From positions 1-45,592 of the forward strand of contig JAUIDY010000044.1 in assembly GCA_030428385.1 (NCBI GenBank): 45,592 nt of DNA, in the 5' to 3' direction. Of the stretch, positions 26,419-35,415 are shown piece after piece; the stretch's first letter is position 1; each line of letters begins with the position of its first letter. The translations under genes were made by a program, and so were the position numbers. The stretch comes from Rhodothermia bacterium (GTDB lineage Bacteria; Bacteroidota; Rhodothermia; Rhodothermales; JAAAOL01). The notes beneath the pieces were generated by a model. It was not told the origin of the DNA, made no database searches, and saw nothing but the letters and a program-made list of their open reading frames with translations.

Positions 26419-26916
26419 TCACCACGTATGACCACCGCCGGGCGGAGGCCATGCGCCTAGCATGCGACGGATCAACACGATCTGCCCAACATGGTAACTC
26501 GTATGCAACGCCAGCGTGGTGAGCACATCGATGCGCTTGGTCTCGGCGCGGGCTGGCACGCGGTGCAAGGGATCGGCGCTTCGGACGGCCTCATGGGCGC
26601 GGGCTAAGCCTGTCTGATAGTGCTCGACGACCTGCTCCCATTCTTGCAGGGTTGCGGGTTGGATGGCTCCCGGCCAGCCGTCTTTTGCGTGTTGGGGTCC
26701 CGCGATGTCCTTGCGTTCCAGCCCCGAAAGAAACAAGTCTTGCCAGTAGATTATATGGTTGACGACTTGAAAAATGGAGTGGGGCATCCCGCGTGGAATC
26801 GTTCCCGTGTCTTGCCAATCGAGCCCATCGAGGACGTTCCGGGGATCAAGGTGAACGCCTGCGGCGGACAACGCATTCGTGAGCAGGTTTTCGGGATTGA
26901 AGGGGTGATTGGACAC
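26419..26916 (-). CDS. DinB-family protein
   Basis: 165-residue four-helix bundle. The three metal-binding histidines expected for DinB/YfiT are present: His54 in VVNHIIYWQ, and His138 and His142 in LALHTSYHVGQIVLIRRMLG. Relatives act as metal-dependent thiol transferases (bacillithiol or other low-molecular-weight thiols) or are of unknown role. Convergent with the xylosidase; no SD. Confidence 0.88.
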   Translation of the reverse strand: MSNHPFNPENLLTNALSAAGVHLDPRNVLDGLDWQDTGTIPRGMPHSIFQVVNHIIYWQDLFLSGLERKDIAGPQHAKDGWPGAIQPATLQEWEQVVEHYQTGLARAHEAVRSADPLHRVPARAETKRIDVLTTLALHTSYHVGQIVLIRRMLGAWPPPGGGHTW

Positions 26917-26996
26917 AAAGGGTGTGGTTTAGAGATGAAATGATGACCTGCGCAGTATCTAATGCGTGCCTGTTCCAGAACAGAGCCGTCCTACCC

Positions 26997-27584
26997 TCAA
27001 TTATATATTATCTTGCTCGAATACACTTCCTCGATATCATCGCGCTCATTAAAGATGAACAGATACTGAAACCCAACGGTACTCGACGAGATGATCTCTC
27101 CGTATGTCTTAACGCCTTCCGCATCCATAATAAGCTCAGCGGCCAAGGTGTTCTCATATGGGCTTGAGAAGAAAATGAAGAAGAGTGCTTTCCTGGAGGT
27201 TCTGGAAATTTCCGAGCGTGATTCCGCCCTCACGTGAGCCAATCTAATGGAATCCACCTCTGCTAATGAGTCCCGCACAATATCGTACCGTGGCAGCCGT
27301 CTTATATCTGAAAAAGAAAGGGGCTGCTCAACTTCGCGTTGTACGATTGCCATACTAAAAGAAGCATAGTCGATAAAGATGGTCTGCTTTGACACCGTAT
27401 AATCCTGCAAATGATGTCGAAAAAACGCAACGGCCGCACTATCTGTTAATATGTAATCATGGGCTTTTTCCTGCCATCCATTTTCAAAAGAGACTTTTGG
27501 GGATTTGCCCGTGGTTGCTAGTGACGCACATCCACACACCAAGGTGCAGGCTAAAACACACAAGTAGACACAAGGTGTTTTCAT
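26997..27584 (-). CDS. Orphan lipoprotein, AT-rich
   Basis: 195 residues, no known family recognised. Start ATG at 27584 gives a lipoprotein signal MKTPCVYLCVLACTLVCGCA with Cys19 in the lipobox-like VCGC. The body is about 175 residues with a hydrophobic stretch (RKALFFIFFSSPYENTLAAE). Its base composition is clearly more AT-rich than all neighbours (for example TTATATATTATCTTGCTCGA at its end), which suggests recent acquisition. Flanked by DinB on one side and dispersed hairpins on the other. Confidence 0.75.
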   Translation of the reverse strand: MKTPCVYLCVLACTLVCGCASLATTGKSPKVSFENGWQEKAHDYILTDSAAVAFFRHHLQDYTVSKQTIFIDYASFSMAIVQREVEQPLSFSDIRRLPRYDIVRDSLAEVDSIRLAHVRAESRSEISRTSRKALFFIFFSSPYENTLAAELIMDAEGVKTYGEIISSSTVGFQYLFIFNERDDIEEVYSSKIIYN

Positions 27585-27679
27585 CACGCTCTAACCAAGT
27601 TAGGGATGTTCTGGAGAAGACCACCTTCGGATATAGCAATGCCTCCTTCGACTTTCAACCCTAAAAACAACCCATTCTT

Positions 27680-27763
27680 TGTCATGCCGGACTCGATCCG
27701 GCATCTCCCAATATGGCGAGGTTGCTTGACAGCGGGATGCCGGATCAGGTCCGGCATGACACC
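27680..27763. repeat. Pair of ATGCCGGA...TCCGGCAT hairpins
   Basis: ATGCCGGA-N5-TCCGGCAT at 27684-27704 and again at 27737-27757, each next to GTCAT or ATGAC. They are the same family as 26335-26365. They lie between the LytTR regulator stop and the AT-rich lipoprotein gene. Confidence 0.7.
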
Positions 27764-27786
27764 TACAACCGCCGGAGTTGAAGCAT

Positions 27787-28590
27787 CTACTCCAAATTCC
27801 CTAGAATCACCTCCAGCTTGTCGCGGTAGCTGCGGCTGAGTTTGAGCTTTTTGCCGTTGTCGAGGACGACGACGTATTCGCCGTGGAGGTGCGGGATGAG
27901 TTCTTTGATGCGGTCCACGTTGACGATGGTGGAGCGGTGGATGCGCACGAACCGTTCCGGGTCGAGGCTTTCTTCGAGCTTGCGCAGCGTCTGGCGCAGC
28001 AGGTGGCGGTGGGTCTGGGTGTAGACCTCCACATACACACCCGCGCCCGCAATCCAATCGATGTCGTGGGTCTTGAGCAGCGTCAGCCGCCCGCTGCTCT
28101 TGATGGCGAGGCGTTCGAGGTAGGGCGTGGTGGTTTCCAGAATCTTCGACGCGCCGTCGGGCGTCACGTTGAGGTACTGGAGCAGGTCCAGTAGCTTCAG
28201 GCCCAGTTGCTCCACCTGCCCCTGGCGGATACGCGTGCTGGCCCGCGTCATCACCTCCTCGAAGCGGTCGTCGTCGAACGGCTTCAGCAGGTAGTCGAGC
28301 GCATGTAATTCAAATGCCCGCAGCGCGTACTGGTCGTACGCCGTCACAAAAATCACCGCCGGGACTTCCTCCGGCTCCAGGGCTTCGATCACTTCGAGGC
28401 CCGTCATCTCCGGCATCTGCACATCCAGCAGCACCAGCGTCGGTTTTAGCTTGCGGATGTCGTCCAGCGCGGCGCGTCCGTTGGCGCTTTCGCCGATGAC
28501 TTCGTAGTCGGATTGGGCCTCCAGGAGCCGCCGCAGCCGTGCCCGCTGGCGGGCTTCGTCTTCTACGACCAGAACGCGGATGGTCTCCAT
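27787..28590 (-). CDS. LytTR-family response regulator
   Basis: 267 residues. Receiver domain with Glu10-Asp11, phosphorylation Asp56 (VLLDVQMPEMTG) and Lys in YLLKPFDDDRF; LytTR DNA-binding domain in the C-terminal 105 residues (RLTLLKTHDIDWIAGAGVYV; FVRIHRSTIVNVDRI). ATG at 28590 is preferred; an in-frame GTG at 28626 would overlap the kinase gene by 8 bp and is also possible. It is the partner of the upstream LytS-type kinase. Target genes unknown. Confidence 0.93.
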   Translation of the reverse strand: METIRVLVVEDEARQRARLRRLLEAQSDYEVIGESANGRAALDDIRKLKPTLVLLDVQMPEMTGLEVIEALEPEEVPAVIFVTAYDQYALRAFELHALDYLLKPFDDDRFEEVMTRASTRIRQGQVEQLGLKLLDLLQYLNVTPDGASKILETTTPYLERLAIKSSGRLTLLKTHDIDWIAGAGVYVEVYTQTHRHLLRQTLRKLEESLDPERFVRIHRSTIVNVDRIKELIPHLHGEYVVVLDNGKKLKLSRSYRDKLEVILGNLE

Positions 28591-28618
28591 GGCTTCGGTT
28601 GTTCGAAAAGAGGTAGAA

Positions 28619-29770
28619 TCAGGCACTTACAGATTCGAATACTTCGGTGTAAAAAGGCAAGGTGAGGCGTACGAGCAGCCCGCTGTCGGACTGGTTGATA
28701 AGTTCAAAGCGGGCCTCATCGCCAAACAGATGCTCCAGCCGCTCCTGCGTGGTGCGCAACCCGATGCCAGTGCGTTCGGCGTGGGGCTCCACATAGGCTG
28801 CCCCATCGCCACTGGGTTCGGACATGCCGGGGCCATCGTCGGCCACCTCCAGCACCAACGCCTCGGCCTCGCAGCGGGCGCGGATGTAGATCTCGCCGCC
28901 ACGGGCGTAGGGAGCGATGCCGTGCTTGATGGCGTTCTCGACGAGGGGCTGTAAGATGAGGTGCGGCACCATCGCTTCATTGCACGCCACCTCTACGTCC
29001 ATGTGCACCCGCAGCCGTTCTTGCAAGCGCTCCTGCTCGATGCCGAGGTAGCGCTGTAAAAACGAAAGCTCCTGCCGCAGCGGTACCAACTGCCCACTGT
29101 GGTCCAGCGAGAGCCGCAAGAGGTCGCTCAAGTCCACCATCAGCCGCCGGGCCGTCTTCACGTTCTCGTCCATGATGGCCGAGATGGTATGCAGCGTGTT
29201 GAACAGAAAATGCGGATTCAGTTGCATCCGCAGCGCCCGCAGTTGTGCTCCCACAAGTTGCGTCTCTACCTGCGCCAGCCGCACTGCCCGCGCCCGGAAC
29301 TTACGCTCGATATCGAGGGCATGCACGACGGCGATGATGCACGAGTAGAACAGGATGTCGAAAAAGATGGTGCTGAGGAACGAGCGGTTGTAGTGCTGAA
29401 TGGGGTCGAAATCAGTGCCCGAAATGCCATAAATCACCATGCGCAGCCCTGTGTACAACGCAATCTCAGCCGCACAGATCAAGATGGCGAACACGAGGTG
29501 CAAGAAGCTGCGGCGCAGCCATCGCTGCTGCTCTACGGGGAAGCGCCGCGCCAGCCACGCGGTAAAGGGCGTCAGCGGGATCCACACGTACCATCCCACC
29601 ACCGTCCACATCGCGATGCGCCACTCAAACTCGATGTCACCATTCAGCGTGACGATGTAGTAGCGGGCCAGAAACGCCAGACCAACGACGTTCCAGAACA
29701 GGATCAGCAACCCCCAGCGCACCGCCGGACGGGTCAGCAGCGAAGGGGCAGGAGAAGAGGTCGTGGGCAC
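28619..29770 (-). CDS. LytS/YehU-type sensor histidine kinase
   Basis: 383 residues from a GTG at 29770; a GTG at 29902 would add 44 residues that look like translated intergenic DNA. Four membrane helices lie in the first ~180 residues (WGLLILFWNVVGLAFLARYY; FLHLVFAILICAAEIALY; FFDILFYSCIIAVVHAL). Then a His_kinase domain with the phospho-His in LNPHFLFNTLHTISAIMDEN and an ATPase domain (LILQPLVENAIKHG, EVADDGPGM, GIGLRTTQERL). No separate sensor domain, so the signal is probably in or near the membrane. Cotranscribed with the LytTR regulator. Confidence 0.92.
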   Translation of the reverse strand: MPTTSSPAPSLLTRPAVRWGLLILFWNVVGLAFLARYYIVTLNGDIEFEWRIAMWTVVGWYVWIPLTPFTAWLARRFPVEQQRWLRRSFLHLVFAILICAAEIALYTGLRMVIYGISGTDFDPIQHYNRSFLSTIFFDILFYSCIIAVVHALDIERKFRARAVRLAQVETQLVGAQLRALRMQLNPHFLFNTLHTISAIMDENVKTARRLMVDLSDLLRLSLDHSGQLVPLRQELSFLQRYLGIEQERLQERLRVHMDVEVACNEAMVPHLILQPLVENAIKHGIAPYARGGEIYIRARCEAEALVLEVADDGPGMSEPSGDGAAYVEPHAERTGIGLRTTQERLEHLFGDEARFELINQSDSGLLVRLTLPFYTEVFESVSA

Positions 29771-29946
29771 GATGTTGAACCGGGGTGAAATGACAGAAAA
29801 AGCGACCACGCGCTGCGGGCAGATAATGTCTACCGTGGCATTGTCGCTTTCGTTTCCAAAATAGGGGGCGGCGAGGCCTTCCCCAAACCCTTTGCGCCAC
29901 ACCCGTCTGCCGATGTTGCAAGGCGGCTTGTGCTGTCATCAGGCGG

Positions 29947-30474
29947 TTAGGCTTCGCCCTCAGCCACCAGCGGCGGTGTTTCTTCCGGGGGTTGGGCGGA
30001 CCGAAACATGCTGTACAGCAGCAACGCCACCCCGGTCAGAATTAATACGTCGGCGACGTTGAAGATGGCGGTGCGAAAGATGCCGAGCCGGATCATCACA
30101 AAGTCGATGACATGCCCGTCGTTAAAGATGCGGTCGAGCAGGTTGCCCAGCCCGCCGCCCACCACCAGCGACGCGCCCAACAGGTACACGGGGGTCACGT
30201 TGCGCTGCCCGAACAGATAGATGCTCATCCCCAGCAGGATGATGCCTACCCCGAAGATGAGCAACACCTCGCGGGCCCGCGCTGGCAAGGTGGCTCCAAT
30301 ACTAAACGCCACGCCGGGATTTTCAGCATACAGGAAAAGCACGCTGTCGTTGAGCAGCAACCGTGGGGCCTCGAACTGCAACGCCTCGCGCGCCACCTCT
30401 TTCGTTACCTGATCACACCCCACCGACGAGCACAGCACAAACCCGATCAACAACACCTTCTTTAGACCACGCAT
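29947..30474 (-). CDS. lspA: Lipoprotein signal peptidase LspA
   Basis: 175 residues, four membrane helices. Conserved boxes are DQVTK (21-25), ENPGVAFS, VVGGGLGNLLDRIFNDGHVIDFV with Asp124, and FNVADVLI with Asp142; the two Asp residues are the catalytic dyad. It cleaves prolipoproteins after lipidation, and several lipoproteins are encoded in this window. The sequence before DQVTK reads SSVGC, which resembles a lipobox by chance. A Pro/Glu-rich cytoplasmic tail follows the last helix. It lies 32 bp after the oxidoreductase gene on the same strand. Confidence 0.95.
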   Translation of the reverse strand: MRGLKKVLLIGFVLCSSVGCDQVTKEVAREALQFEAPRLLLNDSVLFLYAENPGVAFSIGATLPARAREVLLIFGVGIILLGMSIYLFGQRNVTPVYLLGASLVVGGGLGNLLDRIFNDGHVIDFVMIRLGIFRTAIFNVADVLILTGVALLLYSMFRSAQPPEETPPLVAEGEA

Positions 30475-30506
30475 AGGGCGTTCTCCCTGATCTCATGCAA
30501 CGTCAG

Positions 30507-31802
30507 CTAGCTCATCATAAACAGATCGTCGGCAATATCGACGCGGGTATTGTTCAGCGTGGCTTCGTGCGCCTTGATGGCGGCCACGGTGGCGTTGTAA
30601 CCCTCGCGGTAGCCTGCGGCAGCCGGGAAGGGGCCGTAGATATGGTTGTCGGCAAACTCTTTAAACGCATACCACAGCGGCGCTTCGAGGCTGGGGTCGT
30701 CGTCGGTCGGCTTCAATTCCTGCGCGTCCAACTTCGTTGCATTGGCCGCGAGGTTGATGCCTTGCTCCTTGTAGAAGTCATCTTTACGAGCATACACCTC
30801 CCAGCCCAGCAACGGCGCATCTACCTCTTTGAACATCCACGCCTTCACGTCGCGGATCATGATGGTAGAGCTGGCCCCGTGAAACACGTCGTACGCCGCA
30901 TCGAATGAACTCGCTAGCGTGGCGTCGTAGATCATGTGCAGGTTGCTGGGAAAAGCCCAGATGGACTGCACCGTGTCGGGGAGCGTGCGCCCGTCGTTCC
31001 ACTGCATGATCTGCCCGAAGCCCGTCACGGCGGTGGGCAGTTCGTTCAGGAACCAGAAGGCGCTGTCGATCTGGTTGATGCCCAGTTCGCCGATGAGCCC
31101 CGGTGCCAGTGCCGGATCGAGTCGCCAGTTTTGGGCGCGTTGCCGCTCGGGGTTGGGCGAGGCGCGCCGCCAGCTTTCTTTCAGGTGCGTCTGCAACCGC
31201 GCCATCACGGGCGAGCCGGTGGCCCCGCTGCGGATAAACTGGAAAATGGAGCGGTACTGTGGGTTCGAGCGGAAGAGCAGTCCACACTGGAAGATCTGGG
31301 TGTCGGCCACCTTGGCGGCAGCCTCGGCGATGGCCTGGGCGTCCTCCACGGTGGGGGCCAAGGGGACTTCGCAGAACACATGTTTGCCCGCTTCTAGCGC
31401 CGCAATCGCAATCTCGCGATGGGTATGCGTGGGTGTGGCGATGATGACGGATTGGATGTCGGGATCGTCGAGCACCGCCTGATAATCGAGGTGCGTCGCC
31501 ACCTCATCGCCGAAGGTGCGGCGGACGCGGGTCAGCATTACCTCATATGTATCCACGATGGCCACCAGGTCAATCTCTGGCATCTCGGCCAGCGTCGCGG
31601 CAATCTCCCGGCCCCACGTCCCGAACCCGATCAAGGCACAGGCGATGGCTCCCTCCTGCCGCCGCTGACCTTGTCGTCGGGCAGCGGTTTCGGCCTCATC
31701 GGAAGTAATCAGCCCCGTCAGCGTGGCAAACGAACTCCGTTTCAGAAAAGCGCGGCGGCTAAGTCGGCCCCCGGTGGGTTGGATCAGGATTTCTTTTTTC
31801 AT
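30507..31802 (-). CDS. Tat-exported Gfo/Idh/MocA oxidoreductase
   Basis: 431 residues. Twin-arginine signal LSRRAFLKRSSFATLTGL at about 14-31, then a Rossmann domain (ALIGFGTWGREIAATLAEMP), the substrate-domain marker GKHVFCEVPLAPTVEDA (Lys in the usual EKP position replaced: C-E-V-P) and a C-terminal alpha/beta domain. Acts on sugars or cyclitols with tightly bound NAD(P) after export in the folded state. The EVP in place of EKP departs from the family and may affect catalysis. It starts 46 bp after the ApbE-like gene. Confidence 0.88.
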   Translation of the reverse strand: MKKEILIQPTGGRLSRRAFLKRSSFATLTGLITSDEAETAARRQGQRRQEGAIACALIGFGTWGREIAATLAEMPEIDLVAIVDTYEVMLTRVRRTFGDEVATHLDYQAVLDDPDIQSVIIATPTHTHREIAIAALEAGKHVFCEVPLAPTVEDAQAIAEAAAKVADTQIFQCGLLFRSNPQYRSIFQFIRSGATGSPVMARLQTHLKESWRRASPNPERQRAQNWRLDPALAPGLIGELGINQIDSAFWFLNELPTAVTGFGQIMQWNDGRTLPDTVQSIWAFPSNLHMIYDATLASSFDAAYDVFHGASSTIMIRDVKAWMFKEVDAPLLGWEVYARKDDFYKEQGINLAANATKLDAQELKPTDDDPSLEAPLWYAFKEFADNHIYGPFPAAAGYREGYNATVAAIKAHEATLNNTRVDIADDLFMMS

Positions 31803-31848
31803 GAAGCGTGGGGTATCGGTAAGCGTTCCATGGATAGGAATGATGGGG

Positions 31849-32790
31849 CTACACGAGGGGCATGTCCCATTCCATAATGTCATAACCGGCATCGGTTCCG
31901 GCGGGAAGCAAAAGCAGGCTGCGCAGCGGTGGTTTTTTTACCATGTTCATCGCGTCTCGGCCCCGCACCAGCATGGCCGTAGACAACACGTCGGCTTCGG
32001 TGGCCGAAGGCCCCGCCACAGCAGCCAGCAACGCGCCTTCGACGGGCTCGCCTTTGCGCGGGTCGAGCACATGCCCGAAGATACGCCCGTCGGCCTCAAA
32101 CGCCTTGCCCCACACCGCCGACACCGACAGCGCCTCATCGCAGAGCGTCACCACCGCAACCATATCGTCGGCGGCGGGATCGTCGCCGGCCCCCGGGCGC
32201 TCGATGGCAACTTTCCACACCTCGGCGTCATGGGGGCAACCGAGGCCGTAGATGGCGCTGGTGCCGCCGTGCAAAAACGCAGTTTCTACTTCTTTCTCGC
32301 GGAGGATAGCAACGGCTTCGTCTACCGCATAACCCTTGCCAATGCCGCCGAGGTCGATCTGTACGCCGGGGCGCTCGAACTGTACGGTGCGGCGGGCTTC
32401 ATCCAGGTGCACCCGGTGCATCCCGGTTCGGGCACGGGCCTCACGAAGCACGCCGGGCTTGGGCAACTGGCCCTGGTGGTGGACAAAGTCCCAGGCTTCC
32501 ATCAGCGGCCCCACCGTGATATCGAATGCGCCGTCGGTGGCGGCATGCAGGCGCTGTGCGGTTTGTAGCAAGCGAAACAGCCGGGGCTCGACCTGCACGG
32601 GCCCGCTTGCCGCCCGCGCATTAAGGCGGCTGACTGCGCTGCGCGGGTTGTAGATGCTCAGGTGACTGTCGAGGTACGCGATCTCGTTTAGCACCTCCTC
32701 ACCCACCGCCCGCAGCCAGGTTTCATCGCTGCCCTCAAGCACCAACTCCCACCGCGAACCCATCGCCATGCGTGCCAGACGAACGGTCAT
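31849..32790 (-). CDS. ApbE-like FAD:protein FMN transferase
   Basis: 313 residues. ApbE signatures are present: DGAFDITVGPLMEAWDF, QIDLGGIGKGYAVDEAV, FLHGGTSAIYG, GHVLDPRKGEPV and ATEADVLSTAML. ApbE attaches FMN covalently to Thr/Ser of target flavoproteins. Most are exported lipoproteins; this one starts MTVRLARMAMGSRWELVLEG without a signal, so a cytoplasmic role is suggested. ATG at 32790 is chosen because the region before it is a G- and C-rich non-coding stretch. No obvious ApbE target motif protein is in the window. Confidence 0.88.
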   Translation of the reverse strand: MTVRLARMAMGSRWELVLEGSDETWLRAVGEEVLNEIAYLDSHLSIYNPRSAVSRLNARAASGPVQVEPRLFRLLQTAQRLHAATDGAFDITVGPLMEAWDFVHHQGQLPKPGVLREARARTGMHRVHLDEARRTVQFERPGVQIDLGGIGKGYAVDEAVAILREKEVETAFLHGGTSAIYGLGCPHDAEVWKVAIERPGAGDDPAADDMVAVVTLCDEALSVSAVWGKAFEADGRIFGHVLDPRKGEPVEGALLAAVAGPSATEADVLSTAMLVRGRDAMNMVKKPPLRSLLLLPAGTDAGYDIMEWDMPLV

Positions 32791-32952
32791 GATGGGTATG
32801 GGAGGGGGTGGGTTTGGGTGTGTGGGAGGGGTGAGGGTTGGAGGTATCAGAATACAAGACCCCGATACCCCCACACCCAAACTCTCATACAAAACCAGTA
32901 GAGAAAAAGAAGGCGAAGCGGCAGGAAAAAACCTACGCGCTCCAACCTGCGG

Positions 32953-34329
32953 CTACGACAGTTCCAGCGTGCCGTATGTGATCGGCTCAACTTCCTGCCC
33001 GGCGCCGTTGGTGATTTTGCGCGTTTCGGCGTCGTAGTGCAGCATCATGCCGAGGCGTTCCGACATTTCCGCCATCGAGATGATGACCTGCGTGCGGATC
33101 GCCACGTCGATGTTGCCGTTCGGTGCGGTGTTATCACGGATCGAATCGAAAAAGTCGCCGATGTGATGAGGAATGCTCGGCCGGGGCTCGATGTTTTCGT
33201 GGGTCTCGGTGTCCACGAGGTCGGCGAAGGGCCGCTCGGGGCGCAGTTCCAGCGTGTTGCCGGAGAAGTAGAGTGTGGCTTCGTGGCCGCGGATCACCTG
33301 CCCGAGGCCCTGCTCGTTCACCGTCGCACCGGTCACCATCATGACGAGGCCGTTGGCGAATTCCGCCATCACCTGGGTGTTGTCCGGCACATCACGGTCT
33401 GGCGTGATCTGGCGGGTGCCGAGGCATGCCACACGGGTCGGGAAGTCAGAGCCTGTTGCAATCATCAGCGGGTGGATGCGGTGCGCCAGCAGGTCGCCGA
33501 GGATGCCTGCGCAGTACGGGTAATACTTGCGCCAGCGGTGGTAGCCATCGAGGTCAAACGGGCGCTCCGACACCGGGCCGAGCCACATCTTCCAATCGAG
33601 CGTTTCGGGCGTGATTTCGGGCTCCAGTTCGTAGTTCCATTCGCCATCGGGGTTGTTGCGCATGTACGAGTCCTGCGCCAGCACCAGCGGCCCGATTTTG
33701 CCGGTCTTGATCATGTCGGCAGCGACATGCCACTTGCCTTCGGTGCAGTACTGCGAGCCGATCTGGAAAATTTTGCCGGTCTCTTTCACCTTGTCATGCA
33801 CGGCAAAGGCTTCGCCGAGGTAGCGCGTCATCGGCTTTTCACAGTAGACGTGCTTGCCCGCGTCCATCGCATCGATGGCGATCTGTGCGTGCCAGTGGTC
33901 AACGGTGCCGATGAAGACGGCGTCGATGTCGTCCCGGTCGAGCACCTCCCGGTAGTCTTTGTAGGTGTTGACCTCATTCGATGTGATCGACGCCAGCGCT
34001 TCCTTGGCGCGGTCACGGCGGCCGGAGTAGACGTCGCACGCAGCAGCGCCTTCTACGTTGTAGTTGATTTCGTGGCGGGGGCTGCCATCGCGGCGCTTGT
34101 TGACCACGTTCATGACGTGGGAGTTAAAGCCTTGCCCCCCCACCCCGATGAACCCAACGGTGAGGCGATCGTTGGCGCCCAGCACCGAACCGAGCGCGGG
34201 TGCGGAGCGCGGCGTGGCCGCTTGGGCCCCCGTGGCCCCGTATCCCGCCAAGACAGCGGTGGCCCCTAAGGCGCTTTGTTTGAGGAAATCGCGGCGCGAC
34301 GCGTTGGATGCTTGGTTACGCTTTTTCAT
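32953..34329 (-). CDS. Tat-exported Gfo/Idh/MocA oxidoreductase
   Basis: 458 residues. Tat signal NASRRDFLKQSALGATAVLA, then Rossmann motif VGFIGVGGQGFNSHV and the conserved AGKHVYCEKPMTRYLGEAF with EKP intact. The middle part (YHRWRKYYPYCAGILGDLLA) and C-terminal domain fit the Bacteroidota/planctomycete subfamily of secreted dehydrogenases. Exported in folded form with NAD(P); substrate probably a sugar derivative. ATG at 34329 is chosen over upstream in-frame ATG because it places the Tat motif at residues 11-17. Only distantly related to the other Gfo/Idh protein in this run. Confidence 0.9.
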   Translation of the reverse strand: MKKRNQASNASRRDFLKQSALGATAVLAGYGATGAQAATPRSAPALGSVLGANDRLTVGFIGVGGQGFNSHVMNVVNKRRDGSPRHEINYNVEGAAACDVYSGRRDRAKEALASITSNEVNTYKDYREVLDRDDIDAVFIGTVDHWHAQIAIDAMDAGKHVYCEKPMTRYLGEAFAVHDKVKETGKIFQIGSQYCTEGKWHVAADMIKTGKIGPLVLAQDSYMRNNPDGEWNYELEPEITPETLDWKMWLGPVSERPFDLDGYHRWRKYYPYCAGILGDLLAHRIHPLMIATGSDFPTRVACLGTRQITPDRDVPDNTQVMAEFANGLVMMVTGATVNEQGLGQVIRGHEATLYFSGNTLELRPERPFADLVDTETHENIEPRPSIPHHIGDFFDSIRDNTAPNGNIDVAIRTQVIISMAEMSERLGMMLHYDAETRKITNGAGQEVEPITYGTLELS

Positions 34330-34594
34330 GGTTCCCTGGAGGCTGTTTAAGCAGAAAGTGGGCAGAGTTATGGTTTGGGGAGCACTGTGGCGGAAGCATC
34401 CCAACCGGAAGGGGAATTTCAATCAACGGGCCGCACCCGGTACGGCGTGCTGGGAGGCGCTACGGCTGGTTGCAAGCGGTTCCAGAATAGGTGGTGGTGG
34501 AAGCGCTCACAGCCGAGACGCAGCAACGGGCTCTCCGGCCTTTTAACCTATGAAGTTATAACCACTTTGTCTAGTCCATCAGACATTTGCCCCA

Positions 34595-34633
34595 ACGAAT
34601 TGCACACCAAAAGGACGAATTGCACATCCTTTT
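34595..34633. promoter_or_regulatory. Direct and inverted repeat upstream of the YceI gene
   Basis: ACGAATTGCACA occurs at 34595-34606 and again at 34615-34626, spaced 20 bp (two helical turns). Overlapping this is an inverted repeat AAAAGGA (34609-34615) / TCCTTTT (34627-34633). The stretch lies in an AT-richer part of the 434-bp gap between the divergent oxidoreductase and YceI genes, so an operator is plausible. The rest of the gap shows no gene. Confidence 0.4.
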
Positions 34634-34763
34634 CGATGAACCACCTTTCTCTCCTGCTGAATGACGCCTATTTTTGAGTACCGTGGGCACCCCGATCCCT
34701 TCGGCACGTTCTTCGTGTATGCATCCTTCGACCGTGTTCTTGCAAAACCTGATCTACCCCACT

Positions 34764-35339
34764 ATGCGTAGCTCTTTCCGCCCTTTCGCCTTTTTTGTCC
34801 TCGGCGTACTGATGGTGCTGCCGACCCAGGCACAAACCACCTACACCTTCCTTCCCGACAGCGAACTCTGGATCGAGGGCACCTCTAACAAAAGCGACTG
34901 GACCGTCCATGCCACGGAAATGGAAGGCGCTGTGCAAATGAGCGGGGCCGACGCCATCGAAAGCGCCACTCTGACGGTGCCCAGTCAGCAGATCGTGAGC
35001 AATAAAAGCACCATCATGGACCGGCTGATGCACAAGACACTGATGGTGGACCAGCACGCCAACATTACCTACGAACTAACCCACGCCAACGTGGAGCCCG
35101 GCGACGGTGGCACCTTCCAGGCGTTCACCCGAGGCAACCTCACCATCGCCGAGACGACCAACGAGATTGAAGTGGTGGTCACCGGCGAGGCCATGGACGA
35201 CGGGCGCTACCGCTTCACGGGCAGCCACCCGCTCAAGATGACCGACTACGGCCTCACCACCCCCGTGGCTATGTTCGGCGCGCTCCGCACCGCCGACGAC
35301 ACCGTGGTGCACTTCAACTTCGTAGTGGCGAGTGAATAA
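34764..35339 (+). CDS. YceI-family exported protein
   Basis: 191 residues. Signal peptide RSSFRPFAFFVLGVLMVLPT with cleavage after AQA, then a YceI lipocalin-like barrel: YTFLPDSELWIEGTSNKSDW, a middle VDQHANITYELTH strand, and FTGSHPLKMTDYGLTTPVAM, the conserved YceI end. YceI proteins bind isoprenoid or amphiphilic lipids in the periplasm. ATG at 34764 is chosen for the signal peptide; upstream in-frame ATG and GTG codons would only add a non-signal extension. Confidence 0.9.
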   Translation: MRSSFRPFAFFVLGVLMVLPTQAQTTYTFLPDSELWIEGTSNKSDWTVHATEMEGAVQMSGADAIESATLTVPSQQIVSNKSTIMDRLMHKTLMVDQHANITYELTHANVEPGDGGTFQAFTRGNLTIAETTNEIEVVVTGEAMDDGRYRFTGSHPLKMTDYGLTTPVAMFGALRTADDTVVHFNFVVASE

Positions 35340-35415
35340 CGGCGCTGGCCCCTGGCACGGAGGCTTTACGTTTCTCTGATTGAAGCCAGCCACGCCATAC
35401 CAGCCTTTGCTCTAA

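Noticed and set aside
30415-30474. Lipobox-like SSVGC at the start of LspA
   Set aside because: Cys20 directly precedes the conserved DQVTK box in the first membrane helix; LspA is an integral membrane enzyme, so this is a chance match.
34330-34422. Upstream start of the second Gfo/Idh protein
   Set aside because: It would bury the twin-arginine signal 40 residues into the protein; ATG at 34329 places it correctly.
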